Origin: Onstottus_B arcticum | GTDB taxonomy: Bacteria > Acidobacteriota > Blastocatellia > UBA7656 | Direction of reading: 5' to 3' | Length of the DNA: 64,000 bases | Assembly: GCA_038040485.1 (NCBI GenBank) | Contig: JBBPIE010000019.1 | Location: 1 to 64,000 of the forward strand | Shown: piece after piece, positions 8,300-16,120 of the stretch | How positions within the stretch are numbered: the stretch's first letter is position 1 | Layout: each line of letters opens with the position of its first letter | Program-made: the position numbers and the translations under genes | The notes under the pieces: model-generated | Told to the model about the DNA's origin: nothing | Database searches by the model: none | The model's input: only the letters and a program-made list of their open reading frames with translations

Positions 8300-9553
8300 T
8301 CAACCGGCGTTTCCGTCTTCGTAGAGCTTCATCAGTAGAGCGGCGTTTGTTCCACCGAAGCCGAAGGAGTTCGACAGCGCATAGCGCATTTGCACGCGGC
8401 GTGCGAGCCCGGGCACATAGTCGAGATCGCAGTCGGGGTCGGGCTTCTCGTAGTTCACCGTCGGCGGCACGATCTGGTCTCGAAGGGCCAGCGCAATGAT
8501 TCCGGCTTCGACCCCGCCCGCCGCGCCCAGCAAGTGGCCCATCATCGATTTCGTCGAGCTGACCGGAATCGAGCCGGCCGAGTCGCCGAACACCTTCTTG
8601 ATCGCCAGCGTCTCGAGCTTGTCGTTGTAGTGAGTCGATGTGCCGTGCGCGTTGATGTAGCCGACTTCGTGAGGTTCGACTCCCGCGTCTTTAAGCGCAT
8701 TCTTCATCACGCGGATAGCGCCATCGCCATTTTCAGATGGCTGAGTAATGTGAAACGCGTCGCTCGACATTCCGTAGCCGGCTATCTCGGCGTAAATCTT
8801 CGCTCCGCGCGCGAGTGCGTGCCCCAGCTCCTCGAGGACCAGGATGCCCGCGCCTTCGCCGATTACGAACCCGTCCCGGTCAAGATCGAACGGACGGCTT
8901 GCGTGTTCGGGATCGTCGTTGCGAGTCGAAAGCGCCCGCATCGCTGCGAAGCCCCCAACTCCCATCGGAGTTATCGCCGCTTCGGCGCCGCCGCAGACCA
9001 TCGCGTCAGCGTCGCCTCGCTGGATTATTTTGAAGCTGTCCCCGACGGCGTGAGCGCCCGTCGAACAAGCCGTGCAAGTCGCCGAGTTCGGGCCCTTGAG
9101 CCCAAAACGAATCGACACCTGACCGGCTGCCAGATTCACGATCGCGGCGGGAATAAAGAACGGTGAGATCTTGCCGGGGCCGCCCTTCAAGTATTTCTCG
9201 TGCTCGCGTTCGATTACGCCAAACCCGCCGATCCCGGAGCCGATGTAGGCGCCCAGCCGCTCTTCGTTCGCTTCGGTAGCTCGAAGCCCCGAATCGTCCA
9301 TCGCTTCTTGCGCGGCCGCAACCGCATAGTGAATGAAGACGTCCATCTTCTTGACCTCTTTCTTCTCGATGAACTTGAAAGGGTCAAAGGTTTTGACTTC
9401 ACTCGCTATGCGAACTGGAAAAGCGGAAGCGTCGAAATGAGTGATGGACCCGACTCCGCTGCGGCCCGCCAGCAGATTCGACCACACTTCTTCTTTGCTG
9501 TTACCCGAGCCGCAAATCAGGCCCATGCCTGTGACGACGACACGACGATTCAA
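8300..9553 (-). CDS. fabF: Beta-ketoacyl-ACP synthase II
   Basis: This 417-residue condensing enzyme elongates acyl-ACP with malonyl-ACP in fatty-acid synthesis. The Cys-His-His triad is visible: Cys in TACSTGAHAVGD, His in NAHGTSTHYND and His in MGHLLGAAGGVEAG. The C-terminal SNSFGFGGTNAALL motif is also conserved. The start MNRRVVVTGMGLICG is standard. It is the last gene of the yceD-rpmF-plsX-fabD-acpP-fabF operon and lies 42 bases after acpP. Its length and single-domain form fit FabF rather than FabB, but the sequence alone does not exclude a FabB-like role. Confidence 0.96.
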   Translation of the reverse strand: MNRRVVVTGMGLICGSGNSKEEVWSNLLAGRSGVGSITHFDASAFPVRIASEVKTFDPFKFIEKKEVKKMDVFIHYAVAAAQEAMDDSGLRATEANEERLGAYIGSGIGGFGVIEREHEKYLKGGPGKISPFFIPAAIVNLAAGQVSIRFGLKGPNSATCTACSTGAHAVGDSFKIIQRGDADAMVCGGAEAAITPMGVGGFAAMRALSTRNDDPEHASRPFDLDRDGFVIGEGAGILVLEELGHALARGAKIYAEIAGYGMSSDAFHITQPSENGDGAIRVMKNALKDAGVEPHEVGYINAHGTSTHYNDKLETLAIKKVFGDSAGSIPVSSTKSMMGHLLGAAGGVEAGIIALALRDQIVPPTVNYEKPDPDCDLDYVPGLARRVQMRYALSNSFGFGGTNAALLMKLYEDGNAG

Positions 9554-9595
9554 AGCCGTTTACCTCCAAACCGATCAGCGAGTGCGCCCCGCGCC

Positions 9596-9835
9596 TTACT
9601 TGCTGTGCTTCCCGATGTATTCGACCGCGTCCCGCACGCTGGTGATCTTCTCGGCGTCTTCGTCGGGTATCTCGATATTGAACTCTTCCTCGAACCTCAT
9701 AACCAACTCGACGGTATCCAGCGAGTCGGCTCCAAGGTCGTCGATGAAACGCGCGTTAGCGGTTACTTCCGCCTCGTCCACGCCCAGCTCATCGACTATT
9801 ATCTGTTTCACCCTTTCTTCAACGGAACCTTCCAT
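9596..9835 (-). CDS. acpP: Acyl carrier protein
   Basis: This 79-residue acidic protein contains the phosphopantetheine attachment motif GADSLDTVELVM, with Ser as the modified residue. The helix-II acidic surface (EEEFNIEIPDEDAEKI) docks with FAS enzymes. It lies between fabD and fabF in the fatty-acid operon. A GGAGTGA-type ribosome-binding site precedes the ATG. Size, charge and position leave little doubt that it is the main ACP rather than a specialised polyketide carrier. Confidence 0.97.
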   Translation of the reverse strand: MEGSVEERVKQIIVDELGVDEAEVTANARFIDDLGADSLDTVELVMRFEEEFNIEIPDEDAEKITSVRDAVEYIGKHSK

Positions 9836-9903
9836 TTTGTCACTCCTCCCAAGAGTATTAGAACTCAGCGTTGATGATTCGCCGAAAACAGTTCATCCGA
9901 CGA

Positions 9904-10836
9904 TCATAGTTCAAGAGATGCCGCCGCCGCGTCAAGTGACCGCGCGTCTTCGACGTTGAAAAGCCGGCAATCGCGGCTAATCTGCCTCACCAGTCCGGAC
10001 AAGACTTTGCCCGGTCCAATTTCAACAAACCTTCCGACTCCCTGGTCGATCAACAACTGCACCGATTCGCTCCACCTCACCGGTGAAGTCACCTGCCGAA
10101 GCAAGGAGTCCCGCGCCTCTTCGCCAGAAGTGATCAACCTGGCGTCGACGTTCGTAACCAGCGGCACACTCAAGTCCTTGAAGTCGATTTCATTCAACAC
10201 CGCGGTAAGACGCTCGGCAGCCGGCTTCATCAATTCGCAGTGAAACGGCGCGCTGACCGGCAGCATCACGACTCGCTTAGCGCCCTTGAGCCTGGCAAGC
10301 TCGGCGGCGCGCTCGACGGCCGCCTTGTTCCCGGCGATGACCGTCTGGCTCGGCGAATTTATGTTTGCGGGCGCGCACACGCCGAGGCTCGAAGCTTCTT
10401 CACACAGAGACTCGACTGCGTTTATCGGAAGCCCGAGCAGCGCAGCCATCGCGCCCTCACCCGCGGGAACGGCCTCTTGCATGAACTCGCCACGGCGCCG
10501 GACGGTTTTGATTGCGTCCTCGAACTTCATCGAGCCCGCGCCAACCAGCGCGCTGTATTCGCCCAGCGAGTGGCCGGCGACGAAATCGGTTCTTGCCCCG
10601 AGCGCTTCAAACGCGCTAAGCGCGGCGACCGAAACCGCCAGAATCGCCGGCTGAGTGTTCGCAGTAAGCCGAAGTTCGTCCTCCGGCCCTTCGAAGCACA
10701 GTTTCGAGAGGCTGAACCCGAGAGCCTCATCCGCACGTTCAAACATCTCTCTCGCAGCGGGCGACGTCTCAAACAACGACCTGCCCATCCCGACCTGTTG
10801 CGAGCCTTGCCCTGGAAAAAGAAAAGCCGTTTTCAT
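9904..10836 (-). CDS. fabD: Malonyl-CoA:ACP transacylase
   Basis: This 310-residue enzyme transfers malonyl from CoA to ACP. It has the FPGQGSQ motif at the N-terminus, the nucleophile GHSLGEYSALVGAG, the catalytic histidine in PVSAPFHCELMKPA, and the C-terminal EIGPGKVLSGLVRQI. I set the start at the ATG at 10836 (MKTAFLFPG). A longer frame from 10863 would overlap plsX and adds no family sequence. It starts 10 bases after the plsX stop and precedes acpP by 68 bases. A fabH or fabG gene often found at this position is absent. Confidence 0.96.
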   Translation of the reverse strand: MKTAFLFPGQGSQQVGMGRSLFETSPAAREMFERADEALGFSLSKLCFEGPEDELRLTANTQPAILAVSVAALSAFEALGARTDFVAGHSLGEYSALVGAGSMKFEDAIKTVRRRGEFMQEAVPAGEGAMAALLGLPINAVESLCEEASSLGVCAPANINSPSQTVIAGNKAAVERAAELARLKGAKRVVMLPVSAPFHCELMKPAAERLTAVLNEIDFKDLSVPLVTNVDARLITSGEEARDSLLRQVTSPVRWSESVQLLIDQGVGRFVEIGPGKVLSGLVRQISRDCRLFNVEDARSLDAAAASLEL

Positions 10837-10846
10837 ACGCGGCGAT

Positions 10847-11899
10847 TCACCGGTATCCATCATTCGCTACTTTGACCGCCGCACCCAGTTGAGCCTCGAT
10901 CTTGCCGTTTACTTCGCCGACGCAGTAGTCGCGCGCGACGCCGATCGCGTTTCGAATCGCCTTGGCACTCGATCGCCCGTGACAGATGACCGTTACTCCC
11001 TTGATCCCCAGCAGCGGCGCGCCGCCGTACTCGGCATAGTCGAGCCGCTGTTTGAATTTTCGAAACGCCGGCCGGGTCAGCATCGCGCCGGCCTTTGTCT
11101 TGAGCGATGCTCTCAACTCATGTCTGAGCAACTCCATTATGAACTCAAAGACTCCCTCGCTCACCTTGAGCGCGACGTTGCCGGTGAAGCCGTCACATAC
11201 GACTACGTCCACTTGCCCGGTGTACATATCGGCGCCCTCGACATTGCCGATGAAGTTTAGCCCGGAGTTCTTTAGCAGCTTGAATGCTTCTTTGGTCAGG
11301 TCGTTGCCCTTGGCTTCTTCTTCGCCGATCGACAACAGCCCGACTCGCGGATTCGGAACGCCGACGATGACCGTCGAATACAGTGAGCCCATCACGGCGA
11401 AATCATAGAGGTGGGCAGGCTTGCATTCGGCGTTCGCGCCGACATCCAGTATGACTGTGCCCTTGTCGGTTAGCGTGGGAAGAACAGCCGCGAGCGCCGG
11501 CCGGTCGACTTTTGGAAGCGCTCCGATTACCAGCTTTGAGGTCATCATGACCGCGCCGGTGTTGCCGGCGCTAACCAGCGCCTGAGCGAGGCCGTCTCGC
11601 ACGAGCTTGGCGGCTACTCGGATCGAGCTGTTCTTTTTGCGCCGCACAGATACGGCGACTGGGTCATCCATCGTGATGACCTCCGGCGCCTCGACTATCT
11701 CGATGCTCGAAGTTCGCCAGTGTCGCATGGCGCCTACGGCGCGCGTTCGGCGGTGTCGGTCAAGCTCGGTCCGAATCTGCTCAGAACGCCCGACCAGCAG
11801 TATGCCGACGTCGAGATCGCGCGCGGCTTCCACTGCTCCTTCAACCTCGTTCGTCGGAGCGAAGTCGCCACCCATTGCGTCAATTGCGATCTTGAGCAT
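10847..11899 (-). CDS. plsX: Phosphate acyltransferase PlsX
   Basis: This 350-residue enzyme makes acyl-phosphate from acyl-ACP for phospholipid synthesis. The N-terminal MLKIAIDAMGGDFAP and later VSAGNTGAVM and DVGANAECKP are hallmark motifs. The start at 11899 is chosen because upstream codons fall in a repeat. An inserted-looking stretch RAVGAMRHWRTSSIEIVEAPE near residues 57-77 is normal for the family region preceding the ITMDD motif. It lies between rpmF and fabD. The gap to rpmF is filled by a period-7 inverted repeat. Confidence 0.96.
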   Translation of the reverse strand: MLKIAIDAMGGDFAPTNEVEGAVEAARDLDVGILLVGRSEQIRTELDRHRRTRAVGAMRHWRTSSIEIVEAPEVITMDDPVAVSVRRKKNSSIRVAAKLVRDGLAQALVSAGNTGAVMMTSKLVIGALPKVDRPALAAVLPTLTDKGTVILDVGANAECKPAHLYDFAVMGSLYSTVIVGVPNPRVGLLSIGEEEAKGNDLTKEAFKLLKNSGLNFIGNVEGADMYTGQVDVVVCDGFTGNVALKVSEGVFEFIMELLRHELRASLKTKAGAMLTRPAFRKFKQRLDYAEYGGAPLLGIKGVTVICHGRSSAKAIRNAIGVARDYCVGEVNGKIEAQLGAAVKVANDGYR

Positions 11900-11904
11900 A
11901 AGCA

Positions 11905-11988
11905 GAATTGCGAATTGCGAATTGCGAATTGCGAATCTCAAAATCGCGAATTTCAGATCCGCATTTCGACATTCGCAATTCGCAATTC
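11905..11988. repeat. Period-7 inverted repeat between rpmF and plsX
   Basis: Four tandem GAATTGC heptamers run from 11905 to about 11936. After a divergent centre they are answered by the inverted form (ATTCGCAATTCGCAATTC) to 11988. The element begins six bases upstream of the plsX ATG and ends two bases from the rpmF stop, so it nearly fills the gap inside an operon. It shares the seven-base period and ATTG core with the elements at 7358-7424 and 51911-52078. Confidence 0.75.
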
Positions 11989-11989
11989 T

Positions 11990-12175
11990 CTATTCTTCTT
12001 CCTTCATCTCAATGGCGATGCGCCCGCGATAGAAGCCGCACTTCGGACAAACTCGGTGTGACGGACGAGGCTCGCTGCAGTTTGGGCAGGTTCCGACCGC
12101 ATGAGGTGTAAGGTGATCATGCGCTCTTCGCTTGCCGGTGCGAGATTTCGAATGTTTCCTCTTTGGATTTGGCAT
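11990..12175 (-). CDS. rpmF: 50S ribosomal protein L32
   Basis: This 61-residue basic protein begins MPNPKRKHSKSRTGKRRAHD, typical of L32. Its zinc ribbon is formed by CPNC and CPKC (GTCPNCSEPRPSHRVCPKCG). The conserved position between yceD and plsX supports the call. The protein belongs to the large ribosomal subunit near the peptidyl-transferase exit region. All four zinc-binding cysteines are present, so this is the Zn-containing form rather than the Cys-less paralogue seen in some bacteria. Confidence 0.97.
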   Translation of the reverse strand: MPNPKRKHSKSRTGKRRAHDHLTPHAVGTCPNCSEPRPSHRVCPKCGFYRGRIAIEMKEEE

Positions 12176-12205
12176 TGTTTGCTCCTAAACCTCTAACCTT
12201 TGATA

Positions 12206-12718
12206 CTAAACTTTCAACTGGCTGAGCGCGGCCCATCTCGGATCCACATCGTCGCGCGCGCAAGCACACTCGCCTTCATTAAGGTTGGCGCCGCACTCCG
12301 GGCACAAGCCCCGGCAGTCGTCGCTGCACAGCCGCGACATCGGCAGCGCAAGCTCGATCTGCTCGCGAACCACATCGTCTACATCGATGATTTGATCGGT
12401 GTAGAACGCCACCAACAAATCGTCATCCCCCAGTTCGGTCTCCTCCTCAGTCCCGACGGCAGGAACGTAGGTGAGATCGAACATCTGCTCAACGGGAATA
12501 GAGAGAGGTTTTAGGCACCGGTCGCAATCGAACGAGACCGCGGCGCAAAGATTGCCGGCAAGCTGCACCTCGCGTCCAGCGCGCTCCACTTGCAGGTTCA
12601 ATTCGGGCCTTCCAGTCAGCCGGTTGTCGTGACCTCTGAGTGCAGGCTGCCCTTCCGGGTAAAGGTGGTGGATTGTCAGTCCCTCATCCTCACTTACCTG
12701 AGCAACATTGATGTTCAT
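12206..12718 (-). CDS. yceD: YceD/DUF177 family protein
   Basis: This 170-residue protein belongs to the YceD family encoded next to rpmF in many bacteria; in some it affects 23S rRNA accumulation. The conserved cysteine region CDRCLKPLSIPVEQMFDL lies mid-protein. A C-terminal CPECGANLNEGECAC cluster follows the acidic stretch with the family motif IDVDDVVREQIELALP. It is the first gene of the operon and is separated from rpmF by 30 bases. The promoter at 12827-12854 leaves a leader of about 100 bases. The start codon could lie somewhat further downstream. Confidence 0.9.
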   Translation of the reverse strand: MNINVAQVSEDEGLTIHHLYPEGQPALRGHDNRLTGRPELNLQVERAGREVQLAGNLCAAVSFDCDRCLKPLSIPVEQMFDLTYVPAVGTEEETELGDDDLLVAFYTDQIIDVDDVVREQIELALPMSRLCSDDCRGLCPECGANLNEGECACARDDVDPRWAALSQLKV

Positions 12719-12826
12719 CCCAGAGCTTTCGCGAGGGTGAGGACTTGCCGGGTTGGACGCAAGGGCTGTCTAACGCGGCTCGCTACCCTAATCAATCATG
12801 AAATCCGCTCAGCGCAAAAGATATTC

Positions 12827-12854
12827 ATTATATAGGAGAGAGGTGCTTTGTCAA
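12827..12854 (-). promoter_or_regulatory. Near-consensus sigma-70 promoter of the yceD-fabF operon
   Basis: On the minus strand TTGACA (12849-12854) is followed after 16 bases by TATAAT (12827-12832). Both hexamers match the consensus exactly, with spacing one short of optimal. Transcription would begin near 12820, giving a 5' leader of about 100 bases before yceD. It lies in the divergent gap shared with the ECF sigma gene. Confidence 0.8.
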
Positions 12855-12922
12855 CCAACGCTCCGAACAGCGAGCCGCGCGGTTTTGAACGCGCGGTGTT
12901 CTGGTGAAAGAGCCCAACTTTC

Positions 12923-12964
12923 GGAACTTTGGGTTTACTCGGACGTGTTTGATCCGGGTATAAT
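12923..12964 (+). promoter_or_regulatory. Candidate promoters of the ECF sigma operon
   Basis: Two overlapping signals precede the sigma gene. GGAACTTT at 12923-12930 resembles the -35 element recognised by ECF sigma factors, with CGTGT 16 bases after GGAAC as a possible -10. TATAAT at 12959-12964 is a perfect housekeeping -10, with TTTACT 19 bases upstream as a weak -35. Basal plus autoregulated transcription would be a natural reading, but neither start is proven. Confidence 0.4.
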
Positions 12965-13001
12965 ATGGAGAAGTAACCTCAGCGAGGAAAACACGAGCCG
13001 A

Positions 13002-13631
13002 ATGGCAGCAGTCACTCATCAGGCGCAAGCGATAGAGGTAGGAGGCAGCCGGTCGGTCGAAGCAGCAAATGACCACGAGTTGCTCGCTGCCATACGCGAC
13101 GGAGACGAAGCCGCGTTTGCCGAGATCGTCCGCCGGTACCGCAATCCTATCACTAACTTCGTTTATCGAATGATCGACGACTATGAGAGGTCTGTTGAGT
13201 TGACGCAGGAAACCTTCATCAGAATCTACACTAGCGCGTCGCGGTACCAGGCGAACTACAGCTTCTCGACTTACATCTATCGCATCGCCAGTAACCTTGC
13301 GATCAGTGAGTTGCGCAAGCGGAAGCGCCGGCGGGTTGTCTCGCTGTTCTCGCCCTACACCAACGACGACGGCGATCCGGTTGAGATCGATCCGCCGGAT
13401 ACGAACGCGCTCCAGGACGAAGTATTGATCGGAGACGAGCGGCGGCGAGCTGTCTCGCGAGCGATCACCTCGCTGCCCGAAAAGTACCGCACGGCCATCG
13501 TGCTGCGAGATGTTGAAGGACTCAGCTACGATCGAATCGCCGAGGTGCTCAAGCTTTCTGAAGGCACGGTGAAGTCGCGGATAAACCGCGCTCGAAATCT
13601 CCTCAAGGAGAAGTTGACCGCGTACATTTGA
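13002..13631 (+). CDS. ECF-type RNA polymerase sigma factor
   Basis: This 209-residue sigma factor has region 2 (FAEIVRRYRNPITNFVYRMI, then LTQETFIRIYTSASRY and the -10-binding YSFSTYIYRIASNLAISELRKRKRRR). Region 4 follows (SLPEKYRTAIVLRDVEGLSY, then IAEVLKLSEGTVKSRINRAR) as the -35-reading helix-turn-helix. Region 3 is absent, as in RpoE-type proteins. The ATG at 13002 follows an AGCGAGGA ribosome-binding site; longer frames upstream run through the promoter region. It is the first gene of a trio with an anti-sigma factor and an HtrA-like protein. A possible self-recognised promoter lies upstream. Confidence 0.95.
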   Translation: MAAVTHQAQAIEVGGSRSVEAANDHELLAAIRDGDEAAFAEIVRRYRNPITNFVYRMIDDYERSVELTQETFIRIYTSASRYQANYSFSTYIYRIASNLAISELRKRKRRRVVSLFSPYTNDDGDPVEIDPPDTNALQDEVLIGDERRRAVSRAITSLPEKYRTAIVLRDVEGLSYDRIAEVLKLSEGTVKSRINRARNLLKEKLTAYI

Positions 13632-13651
13632 AAGAACTGGAGATGAACACA

Positions 13652-14344
13652 ATGGTTGGTTGCAATCAGACCAGAGAATTGATTGACGAGGCGGACAACC
13701 CTGAGTCGCTTTCCTTCCAGGCATCAAGCCACATTGAGGCGTGCCCGGGCTGCGAAAGGTTTGCCGCGGAGCGCGCGCGGCTCAGGAGTCTTCTGGTGTC
13801 GGGGCCTCGCGTCAGTGTTCCGATAAACTTCGACGCAGTCCTGAAGGCCAGGCTTGCGGAAGCCAAGTCCCGACGTTCGTTTGCATGGCTGACTCCCGCG
13901 GGATATCTCAGACTGGGCGGTGCTACAGCGGCACTGGCGGTCATAGTATTCGCCGCGCAATACGGCGGCCTTTTTAGCCGTGCCCCGGCGGGCTCGCAGG
14001 AGACGGTCGCCGTTGGACAGGAGCAACCGACGGGACGAGTGCCAACTCAATCGACTGCTCAGGTCAATTCCGGCATTGTTGTTCCCGCCTTGGGATCGCC
14101 GACTCCGGGCAAACCAGGCCGGCGCGGGAATTTCTATTCCGCAAGAGTGGCCGCCGCCGGAGTACCGGTCGATGTCCCGCGCGAGGACTACCTGCACGAA
14201 GACGGGGGAGTGATGCTGGTGCGGGGGCCGAACGGTGAAGGAGAAATGTCGCTGCCGATGGTGAGCGTAGGGGCGCAATCGATGGTTTATGCAAGCGCCG
14301 GCGCAAGCCGGCGACCGTCTCGCACCATAGGGACTTCGTTCTAG
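13652..14344 (+). CDS. Zinc-finger anti-sigma factor, single transmembrane segment
   Basis: The product is about 230 residues. The N-terminal zinc-binding anti-sigma motif H-x3-C-x2-C is present (SSHIEACPGCERF), preceded by a conserved cysteine (VGCNQTRELID). One membrane helix follows (LGGATAALAVIVFAAQYGGLF). The outer part is Pro/Gly/Ser-rich and of low complexity and ends in a Gly-rich hydrophobic region. I prefer the ATG at 13652 because GGAG lies nine bases upstream. The ATG at 13643 touches that GGAG, and a TTG at 13628 overlaps the sigma stop. It would hold the sigma factor at the membrane until an envelope signal arrives. Confidence 0.88.
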   Translation: MVGCNQTRELIDEADNPESLSFQASSHIEACPGCERFAAERARLRSLLVSGPRVSVPINFDAVLKARLAEAKSRRSFAWLTPAGYLRLGGATAALAVIVFAAQYGGLFSRAPAGSQETVAVGQEQPTGRVPTQSTAQVNSGIVVPALGSPTPGKPGRRGNFYSARVAAAGVPVDVPREDYLHEDGGVMLVRGPNGEGEMSLPMVSVGAQSMVYASAGASRRPSRTIGTSF

Positions 14345-14405
14345 GGTGGTTCGTGCTCTTTTTGGACGAACCGCAACTGGCCTTTGGAGTGTTTGCAGGA
14401 ATCGG

Positions 14406-16025
14406 ATGAGTAGAAGTACAACAGCATATCTAATGATCCTTCTGAGTGCGTTTGGCGTGAATGCGCAACAGCCTCAGCAAGTGTTTGTGGTTCAGGGCGC
14501 CAGTCGCAGCGTCGTGTCGGTCGTCCATACGGTTGACCTTCAAAAGATGCTCGTACGAATGCGCGAGCAAAATGTGAGAGTCGGCGTAGCCCCCTCGGCT
14601 CCGGCCAACGTTTACAACATAGCCACAGGCTTGATTGTCGACGACGCCGGGCACATCGTCACGCGGCTTGCCAACCTCGATCTCGAGGACAAGAACCCGA
14701 AGATTTCCATCACCACGTCCGACGGCGCCAGCATGCCCGCGCGTTTTATCGGCGTTGATTGTGCAACGGGATTCGCGGTGCTCGAGGCGTCGGGGCTGAG
14801 CGGTGGATTGCGCACCCCGGCAACACCGGTGCCGGTCGCGAGCGGGATGGTTGTCAGCATTGTAAGCAGCGATGTCTTACAACGAACTGCTTCCTCGGGC
14901 GGCGGCAATAGCGTACGTTTGCTGCCGGCGCTCAAACTCTCGCAAGGCACACTCTGGACAAATAACGCCTACTCGAAGGCACGCGGAGCTCTCACGTTGT
15001 TGTCGAACAGTCTTATGTCCCGCAACGATAGCAGCGTGGTTCAGACATTCGATGCCCAGGTGATCGGCATTGCTCAGTGGGCCGGCTTTGGGCGAGCTTA
15101 TCTTTTTCCGATGGCTTTCATCCGCGACACCGTCGCCAGGAGGGTGATCGAGCGAAAGGACAATGTTCCGGCCGGTTGGCTAGGCGCGGTTGGGGTGAGT
15201 CTGGCGCAACTTTCAGAGGTCGAGATTCAGACCCTCGGCGTTGAGCGCAAAACCGGCGTCGTGGTACGCGAGATCGTGCCCGAGAGCCCGGCCGCGGTGA
15301 GCGGCCTGAGCCTGAATGACGTGATCGTGGGAGTGGATGGTTGGGACGTGGTAGGCGTTGCGGATTTGAAAGCGATGTTGGGCTGGTCTCCCGCAGGCCA
15401 GAAGGTCAGTCTCAAAGCCATTCGGAATCGGCAGCCATTGAACGTCAGCGTTGTTCTCGGCGCGAGACCGGATTCAGCACTCGCCTCTGGCTGGGTGGCC
15501 GACCAGTCGTCCGACCCGCTTCTGTCTCAGCGCGAAGAAGTCGAAAAACGTCTCGCCGAGCTTCAGGCCGAATACCGGACACATCTGAAGAACTCGCACT
15601 CGCGTGACCGTGACGAAGCGCTCAAAGAGCTGGAGATCGAGATGCGCCAGCTCATGGACATGGACCGCGCGCTAATCTCAAGCAGGGCCGAAATCGGCAT
15701 CAAGCAAACCAGTGAGCCGTACGGGCCGTCCTTCTTCGCAACCGAAGACGTAACCTTCAAGGTCGGCTTCAAGGCCCGCGAGCTGACCTCTCAGCTTGCG
15801 GCTCAGTTCAAGGCCCTTGGCGGGATCCTGATCTCGAGCGTAGTCAAGGACAGTCCGGCTCATCGTGCGGGGATACGCGCAGGCGACGTCATCGTAAGCT
15901 CTCAGGACCGGCCGATGTTGAGCATTGGTCAATTACGAATCCTGCTCTCGGATCAGCAAGCAAGTATTAGCCTGAAGCTGATACGCGACGGACAACCCAC
16001 CGTAGTCACACTTAACCATCAATGA
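14406..16025 (+). CDS. HtrA/DegP-like protein without catalytic triad, two PDZ domains
   Basis: This 539-residue exported protein has a signal peptide (LMILLSAFGVNAQQ). Its trypsin-like domain is recognisable from TGLIVDDAGHIVTRLANLD, where HtrA proteases read TNAHV, so the catalytic His position is Ala. The Asp of DLAVL is replaced (TGFAVLEAS) and no GNSGGP is present (LTLLSNSLMSRN instead). A PDZ domain spans about 260-355 (GVVVREIVPESPAAVSGLSL), a charged coiled coil about 375-430, and a second PDZ about 445-539 (VVKDSPAHRAGIRAGDVIV). AGGA precedes the ATG. It follows the anti-sigma gene directly, so a non-proteolytic sensing or scaffolding role in sigma control is plausible. Confidence 0.85.
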   Translation: MSRSTTAYLMILLSAFGVNAQQPQQVFVVQGASRSVVSVVHTVDLQKMLVRMREQNVRVGVAPSAPANVYNIATGLIVDDAGHIVTRLANLDLEDKNPKISITTSDGASMPARFIGVDCATGFAVLEASGLSGGLRTPATPVPVASGMVVSIVSSDVLQRTASSGGGNSVRLLPALKLSQGTLWTNNAYSKARGALTLLSNSLMSRNDSSVVQTFDAQVIGIAQWAGFGRAYLFPMAFIRDTVARRVIERKDNVPAGWLGAVGVSLAQLSEVEIQTLGVERKTGVVVREIVPESPAAVSGLSLNDVIVGVDGWDVVGVADLKAMLGWSPAGQKVSLKAIRNRQPLNVSVVLGARPDSALASGWVADQSSDPLLSQREEVEKRLAELQAEYRTHLKNSHSRDRDEALKELEIEMRQLMDMDRALISSRAEIGIKQTSEPYGPSFFATEDVTFKVGFKARELTSQLAAQFKALGGILISSVVKDSPAHRAGIRAGDVIVSSQDRPMLSIGQLRILLSDQQASISLKLIRDGQPTVVTLNHQ

Positions 16026-16120
16026 GCCAGCCGCGCGGCTAGCGGCAGCGCCAACCATCCAGCGACGTCAACGTATGCTTGCCCATCGTGACCGGCTGTG
16101 ATACTTACCTTCACTCGCCC

